From the NCBI GenBank assembly GCA_964642165.1, contig CAZXOC010000068.1:1-28837 (forward strand): a stretch of DNA of 28,837 nucleotides. Reading direction: 5' to 3'. The notes below the pieces were generated by a model. It searched no databases and was not told the origin of the DNA. It saw nothing but the letters and a program-made list of their open reading frames with translations. Position numbers and translations under genes: made by a program. This DNA is from CAYRVX01 sp964642165. Its GTDB lineage: Bacteria; Planctomycetota; Phycisphaerae; SM23-33. Positions 24,334 to 28,837 of the stretch are shown here, piece by piece; the stretch's first letter is position 1, and every line of letters begins with the position of its first letter.

Positions 24334-24707
24334 TCATCCGGGCTTCCCCACGAACGGTGGGCGCGCCAAGAGGGCCCGCGGCTCATCCCTCTCCGCATGG
24401 GTCTCGGTCATGGCGGGGGAGGGGTGGCCAAGGGTGATGCGGGCGGCTTCGATGGCGATCCGCCTTCGCCGGGCTTTGACTGACAGGACTCCCTGCGAAG
24501 CTCCGTGGCGGCGTTCTGGGGCAGTTGGTGCGGGTGCCAGCGGTGGGCCCTGCGCCAGGCGTCGAGCTCCGACCGCTGCGCCTTGGCCAGGCGCGTCTGC
24601 CACACGGCCTTCGTCTCGTCGCCGCGCTTGGCGAGCGGAGCCGGCCGCGGGAAGGCTTGGTCGCCGATGCGGGTGATGGCGCGGCGCTTGGCGTCGGTGG
24701 TGTAGCA
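24334..24707 (-). pseudogene. Degraded tyrosine recombinase (integrase) C-terminal fragment
   Basis: Reading leftwards from 24707, one frame gives CYTTDAKRRAITRIGDQAFP, then WRRAHRWHPHQLPQNAATEL. A second frame (stop at 24334) then gives IEAARITLGHPSPAMTETHA. Together these match, from memory, the C-terminal half of planctomycete phage-type integrases (YTTDSYRRAI...HRWHPHQLRHTAAT...VLGHSSADVTQIYAERD). The gene is dead: the HxLRH box has become HQLPQ (catalytic Arg to Pro, His to Gln), the nucleophile Tyr is His (TETHAERD), and an extra stretch of about 29 bases shifts the frame near 24470. No N-terminal half is visible. It marks past integration at the edge of the less GC-rich right-hand region. 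Confidence 0.8.
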
Positions 24708-25018
24708 GTCGGCGGCTGGCCGTGCGGGTCAGTGCCCCCTAGGTCATGGTCGTCTTCCCGCGCCGGCCACGCGCCGACCCGTCGGCGCATCCGGCGACAA
24801 GCCACCCTACCGAGGGCGAGCGGATTCCGCAAGAAGGAATCGGGGTCAGGCTGGCTTCCAGGCCACGCCGGGTCACGTGCGGGCTCGTTCCGCCTCGCCG
24901 AAGCGCGGGCAGGTGACGTCAAGCAAACCGCGCAATAGGCATTCGGGGGCCTCCTCGCGATACGGGGACGCACGGCCCTTCGAGGGTCGTGGGAGCCCTC
25001 CAGCCGGCAAAGCCGGGT
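24708..25018. other. Non-coding gap between the integrase remnant and the sulfatase
   Basis: Open frames exist but show no family resemblance and no convincing start. The stretch may hold further decayed sequence upstream of the integrase remnant. I see no tRNA, attachment site or clear terminator. Confidence 0.5.
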
Positions 25019-26431
25019 TTACTTCGACTTCTTCCGTGTGGAGAGCGGGGGGATGGGGGACTGGTAGTACACGTCGCTGATCAGCTTCTGCATTTTTGTG
25101 ACAAGCTGCGCGTGCTCGGGCTTGTCCACGAGGTTGTAGAATTCGCCCGGGTCCTTCTCCAGGTTGAACAGTCCCTGGCCCAGCTTCCCCTTTTTGAACT
25201 CCATGTACTTCCACTGGTGAAGCCGGACGGCACGGGCTTCGCCCTTCCGCCATGCGCCGAAGGCCGGATAGTCCCATTTTCTGTCCGGGTCCTTCAGCAG
25301 CGGCACGAGGCTTTTGCCCATCATGGTCTTTGGCTTCGGCAGATCGCAGAGCTCGCACAGGGTCGGGAAGAGATCGATGAACTCCACGGCGCCTTTGGCT
25401 ACGCCGGCCTTATCCCTGTGGAGGTCCGGATCGTAGATCATGAACGGCGACTTCAGCGCCTTCTCGAAGACCGTCCACTTGCCCCAGTGGCCGTGCTCGC
25501 CGTGATGGTAGCCATGGTCGCCCATGAAGATGATGATGGTGTTGTCGAGGTATCCCTTCCGTTTCATTGCGCCCACGACCTTGCCGAACTGCGCGTCGAC
25601 ATAGCTCATGCCGGCGTACCGTGAGCGGAGATAGATCTTCTGGTTCTTCTCACTCATATTGTACCTTGTCTTGTGGAACGGCGCGGTCGCGTCCTTCGGC
25701 TCGTTTCGGGCCGGCAGCTTAAGCTCGTCCACGGGGTACATGTCGAAGTACTTCTTCGGGGCGAAGTAGGGATCGTGGGGCTTGGCGAATCCCAACCCCA
25801 GGAAGAACGGCTTCTCGTTGTCGTAGGTCTCCAGGAATTTCACGACGGCGTCGGCCCTGGCTCCGTCGGCGAGGTCACCGTCCTCGCAGTCCGGCGACCA
25901 GGAGAGCATATACTTGGCCTTGCCGAACTGAACGGCCTCTTTCAGATTAAGGCCCATCTTCGCACGGGCCCTGAGGGTTATGTCCCAGTGCTTCTTCGAG
26001 GTGTTCTCCGGGGGGTGCATGAGCTTCCCCGTCGCCACCGTCAGGTAGCCGGCCCTGCGGAACACGTCCGGGATGAGCGTCAGGTCCGGCCGGTCGCGAT
26101 CTAGAGACGCCGGATTGTCATAGATGCCGCTGGCCTGCGGCCGCATCCCGGTGAAGATGGCGGCTCGGCTCGGACCGCACTCCGGCATGGAGCAATACGC
26201 ATTGTCGAAGCGGATGGATCGCCCGGCGAACCGGTCGATGTTGGGCGTGTGCGTGATGCCGCCGTTGTAGATCCCGAGGATCTCGTTCTGGATATCCTCG
26301 TCGATGACCAGCAGGACGTTCTTCTTCCGCGGTCTCGCTGTTGCAGCAGGCAGCGCATTACCGTTGAGCATGCCCGTTGCACCAATCGCCGAGATCTGCC
26401 TGAGGAAGTCTCTTCGAGTTATACTCATCAT
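25019..26431 (-). CDS. Tat-exported sulfatase, iduronate-2-sulfatase-like
   Basis: A 470-aa hydrolase that removes sulfate esters from glycans in the periplasm or outside the cell. A twin-arginine signal, TRRDFLRQ followed by a hydrophobic stretch, starts at residue 5. The formylglycine motif is CGPSR in MPECGPSRAAIFTG, with Cys85 converted by a formylglycine-generating enzyme and Arg89 stabilising it. The metal and sulfate site VIDEDIQNE near the N terminus and MGDHGYHHGEHGHWGKWTVF (about 305-324) resemble iduronate-2-sulfatase-type members of SulfAtlas family S1. I use ATG 26431, with AGGA 6 bases upstream; TTG 26437 would be the only longer start, and ATG 26428 is also possible. It is the last gene of a probable operon with the GH-like gene. 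Base composition is less GC-rich than in the left part of the window. Confidence 0.93.
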   Translation of the reverse strand: MMSITRRDFLRQISAIGATGMLNGNALPAATARPRKKNVLLVIDEDIQNEILGIYNGGITHTPNIDRFAGRSIRFDNAYCSMPECGPSRAAIFTGMRPQASGIYDNPASLDRDRPDLTLIPDVFRRAGYLTVATGKLMHPPENTSKKHWDITLRARAKMGLNLKEAVQFGKAKYMLSWSPDCEDGDLADGARADAVVKFLETYDNEKPFFLGLGFAKPHDPYFAPKKYFDMYPVDELKLPARNEPKDATAPFHKTRYNMSEKNQKIYLRSRYAGMSYVDAQFGKVVGAMKRKGYLDNTIIIFMGDHGYHHGEHGHWGKWTVFEKALKSPFMIYDPDLHRDKAGVAKGAVEFIDLFPTLCELCDLPKPKTMMGKSLVPLLKDPDRKWDYPAFGAWRKGEARAVRLHQWKYMEFKKGKLGQGLFNLEKDPGEFYNLVDKPEHAQLVTKMQKLISDVYYQSPIPPLSTRKKSK

Positions 26432-26433
26432 CT

Positions 26434-26571
26434 TCAATCCTGATACTTGTTCTCTTTCGGCAACTGCCTGAACCAGAAGCTCAACCGTTTGCCACGCCTT
26501 GAGTTCGGATGCAGGTCTCGGCCGCGGGATTCGCTGAGTTGAAGCTCATAGATGCGGCGCAGGTAGGTCAT
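26434..26571 (-). CDS. Possible small ORF, translationally coupled between GH-like and sulfatase genes
   Basis: A 45-codon frame starts at ATG 26571, overlaps the GH-like stop by ATGA, has AAGGAG just before it, and ends 2 bases before the sulfatase ATG. The protein begins MTYLRRIYELQLSESRGRD and is basic, with no signal peptide and no family I recognise. The exact fit between its neighbours suggests either a real coupled small protein or a leftover C-terminal fragment created by frameshift. Its product is unverified. Confidence 0.3.
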   Translation of the reverse strand: MTYLRRIYELQLSESRGRDLHPNSRRGKRLSFWFRQLPKENKYQD

Positions 26572-28457
26572 CTCCTTCGGGTCGGATTCTTGTCGTCGGG
26601 GAGCCCGGCCTTCTCACCGCGCAGGAAGCGGGCCGCGTTGCCGACCAGCTTCAGATAGAAGTCGCTCGGCAAGCCTTCATAGGTACAGAAGCGGCCGACG
26701 GGTGGGTGATTGGTGCATTTGAAGATCGCCGTTCCCTCGTCGACCTCGTCGAACATCGCCACGTAAGCCATGTTCATTCCATGGCGCTTGACCTCCTCGA
26801 ACTGGCTCCAGAGGAAACGCCCACGAAGGCGCGGGATCGAGTTCAGGGGTCTGGCTCCCTTCTGCAGGTTCGTCCACGAGAAGCCCGGGAAGACCACCGC
26901 GTAGTAGTCCCGATCATGCTTCTTGCACCAGGCCAAATCGGCGGGCCAGCGCCTCGCGAAGTGCTTCTTCGCCGTTTCGGGTGAACGATACCGGCTTACG
27001 TTCCAGGGACTGATGATCGTGGCGTACTTCTCCATCAGGCGGATGCGGTCGTCCTTCCACGTCACCCAGTCGTTGGGCAGGCCTAACATGATCGTGCAGG
27101 CGCCGTTCTCCGGCTTCTTGAGGAACTTGAAGAACTCCTCCGCCGCCCCCGCATCGAATTTGCGATGTTTGAATGCGTACCCCCACAGGCTGATGACCGG
27201 CGCCCCACGATGACGGATGTAGGCGGGATCGGAAGTGATCTTCATGTCCCTCATCAGCCGGGTCCAGTCTGCCTTCATCGCATCGACGGCCTTCCGATCG
27301 AAACCCGTGTCATACATGACGGCGTAGGCGCGACCGTGGCGGTTCGCTCCTTCGCGGCAGTGGTGAAGCACGACACAGGTGCGGTGGTAGTTCCAACTCT
27401 TCGGGTTCGCGATACGGCCGGTGAAGCGCTGCACGAAGGCGCCGTCGATACCGTACTCCTTCATCCACCGGAAGTGACGGTGAACCGTCTTGCCCACGGT
27501 GGAACTGAAGACATATGCCGTGGACCCGTCGGCGTGCTTGTATTGGGTGGGGAACTTCTCGTCCTCGTCCAGTTCGCTCAGGTCGGGCCAGAAATCAACG
27601 GTGCAGCGCGGTGGGTTCTTGTCCACCCTTCCCCAGTGAACAAACCCGGGCGGAAACCCGTCGCCCCGGGCCATGAACCAGCCCTGGTACCCGGACATCA
27701 CCTTCTTGTAGAGCGTCGAGGTGTCGACCCCCTTCTCGACGGGCCCGCTGTAGGGCATCAGGGCCTCCTTGAGAGACAGGGGTGTGAGCCACCTTTGTCG
27801 CTTCGGCCGGGCACCCGAAGCCGCCGTCATGCCCAGTGATGTGACGGCGACGTTTTTGATGTAGACCTTACTTTTCGGATCGTGGGCCTGGATCGCAAAA
27901 GTCCTACTGGACAGCTTGCGCAGACCGCTCACATTGTCCGGCTCGACAAAATCGACTTGGACCTTCCCGTTCAGCTTGGTGATGATGCGCTTGCCACGGA
28001 CGATGATCTCCTGAGTATACCACTCGTCGTCCTTTGCCGGCGGCTGGAGAACGTTGCGGACACCCAACAGACTACTTGACTTCTTGGGGTCGCGGTGGCT
28101 GATATTCACTTGGACTTCGTAACCCACCTTCGGCCACCCGTCTTTCTGGAAGGGGGTGTGAAAAATGAGCCCCGGATTCGAGCCGGGCGTGGTCCTGACG
28201 TCCGCCTTGAAGTGAGAGTCTTTGAAGTGGTGATCCTCCACGTCGCCGCTGTAGAACAGATGTGCTCGCGGACCATGAACCACCAGCACACCGTCTTCGA
28301 CACGGAACGAATCGGCATTGACGCCGACGTTCCAGCCATTCAGGGTCTTGCCATCAAACAGGCAAACCCAACCGTCCGCTTCTTCACCATCAGCACCGGC
28401 AACGCAGCAGACAGTCCACAGGACGACGTAGGTAGTTGAGACAAGAAGACGCGACAT
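26568..28457 (-). CDS. Exported DUF1080 (LamG-like) domain fused to GH71/99-like glycoside hydrolase domain
   Basis: A 629-aa exported protein with a signal peptide (about 1-22). Residues about 30-206 form a DUF1080/3-keto-disaccharide hydrolase-type jellyroll: FDGKTLNGWNVG, FKADVRTTPGSNPGLIFHT, GYEVQVNISHRD, WYTQEIIVRGKRIITKLNG. Residues about 250-615 resemble the GH71/GH99-like barrel common in Planctomycetota and Bacteroidota: MSGYQGWFMARGDG, FVHWGR, YGIDGAFVQRF, YAVMYDTGF, GAPVISLWGYAFKH and VFPGFSWTNLQKGA. GH99 enzymes are endo-alpha-mannosidases or mannanases, but the catalytic residues were not identified here. The DUF1080 part may bind carbohydrate. Adjacency to a sulfatase suggests attack on a sulfated polysaccharide. 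No strong Shine-Dalgarno sequence precedes ATG 28457. Confidence 0.82.
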   Translation of the reverse strand: MSRLLVSTTYVVLWTVCCVAGADGEEADGWVCLFDGKTLNGWNVGVNADSFRVEDGVLVVHGPRAHLFYSGDVEDHHFKDSHFKADVRTTPGSNPGLIFHTPFQKDGWPKVGYEVQVNISHRDPKKSSSLLGVRNVLQPPAKDDEWYTQEIIVRGKRIITKLNGKVQVDFVEPDNVSGLRKLSSRTFAIQAHDPKSKVYIKNVAVTSLGMTAASGARPKRQRWLTPLSLKEALMPYSGPVEKGVDTSTLYKKVMSGYQGWFMARGDGFPPGFVHWGRVDKNPPRCTVDFWPDLSELDEDEKFPTQYKHADGSTAYVFSSTVGKTVHRHFRWMKEYGIDGAFVQRFTGRIANPKSWNYHRTCVVLHHCREGANRHGRAYAVMYDTGFDRKAVDAMKADWTRLMRDMKITSDPAYIRHRGAPVISLWGYAFKHRKFDAGAAEEFFKFLKKPENGACTIMLGLPNDWVTWKDDRIRLMEKYATIISPWNVSRYRSPETAKKHFARRWPADLAWCKKHDRDYYAVVFPGFSWTNLQKGARPLNSIPRLRGRFLWSQFEEVKRHGMNMAYVAMFDEVDEGTAIFKCTNHPPVGRFCTYEGLPSDFYLKLVGNAARFLRGEKAGLPDDKNPTRRR

Positions 28458-28837
28458 AGTTCAGCCGGGATTTCCTGGATGGCTTCTCGCCGCCGACCGC
28501 CGTTGGCCTTCCTGACGATTCTATCGCCAATCGTGGGATCGGCAAGCGTTCTTCTTGGCAGATTGAGGGGTGAGCCGGGCGTTTCCGGGTCATGATGTCG
28601 CCCAGAATGCCCTGCCCGGCAGCGCGCATTCGCGATCCGCACAGACGCTCCCTGTCGCCTCCGCGTCTCCCGGCCGTTTCGTCCGTCGCTACGGTCATCT
28701 CGGCACCGTCTCAGGGAGGCGCATCCGCCTTATCCGCTCCAGGATTGCCCGGAACAACCGCTTCGGCACGGCGACCTCCGCCACCTGCCTGCCGGCTGAA
28801 CTGCTGGGCTATTCTCACGGCGTCCCTGCCGGGACGC
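28458..28837. other. Right-end region without a supported gene
   Basis: These 380 bases probably include the promoter of the glycan operon (minus strand), but I find no clear -35/-10 pair. On the minus strand near 28696-28775 a short open stretch reads VAVPKRLFRAILERIRRM up to a stop at 28696, with a possible frame-shifted continuation toward the window edge. It might be the broken end of a neighbouring gene; I cannot assign it to a family. Confidence 0.4.

Noticed and set aside
24383..24973. A 196-codon minus-strand frame across the integrase remnant
   Set aside because: It runs in a different frame from the recognisable recombinase motifs and its translation is Pro/Arg/Ser-rich noise.

Overview
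This GC-rich window most likely comes from a member of the Planctomycetota, perhaps Phycisphaerae-like. The evidence is a degraded tyrosine recombinase of the type I associate with planctomycetes, a Tat-exported sulfatase, a DUF1080/GH99-like fusion, a tandem sialidase and a very long LptC-like protein with Pro/Thr/Ser linkers. The assignment is inference from gene content; no rRNA or tRNA is present to test it.

Region 1 (1-8775, + strand) is an acetate/acetyl-CoA block. It holds the 3' end of an AMP-forming acetyl-CoA synthetase with its acetylatable-lysine motif intact, an OFA-type MFS carrier with an unusual insertion, an adenylate-kinase-like P-loop protein overlapping an isochorismatase-fold hydrolase, an AcuC/HDAC-type deacetylase with all catalytic residues, a one-chain NDP-forming acetyl-CoA synthetase, and an acetyl-CoA hydrolase/transferase fused to a C-terminal GNAT domain. 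Three routes between acetate and acetyl-CoA therefore sit beside a candidate protein acetyltransferase and a candidate deacetylase. The arrangement resembles a rearranged acuABC/PatZ control circuit and is the most interesting system in the window.

Region 2 (8776-18614) begins with a 627-bp convergent intergenic stretch containing an AT-rich island. It continues with a DUF885 metallopeptidase and a URO-D-family protein (both -), a SpoU/TrmH RNA methyltransferase (+), a two-module sialidase (-), the 44-codon ribosomal protein gene rpmH (-) with a good sigma70-type promoter, an MFS transporter (+), and a CYTH-domain protein (+) that may be translated from a leaderless mRNA.

Region 3 (18627-24138) is an envelope block. 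An M50 site-2-protease-like gene (-) diverges from the tightly overlapping operon kdsD-kdsC-lptC (+). The last gene encodes a 1066-residue protein that starts like LptC and then carries several OstA/LptA-like segments separated by Pro-rich linkers built on 24-bp repeats.

Region 4 (24139-28837) is visibly less GC-rich and looks accessory. A dead integrase remnant (-) that has lost three catalytic residues lies at its edge. It is followed by a probable glycan operon, read right to left: DUF1080-GH99-like protein, a possible 45-codon coupled ORF, and a sulfatase. The extreme right end holds no gene I can support.
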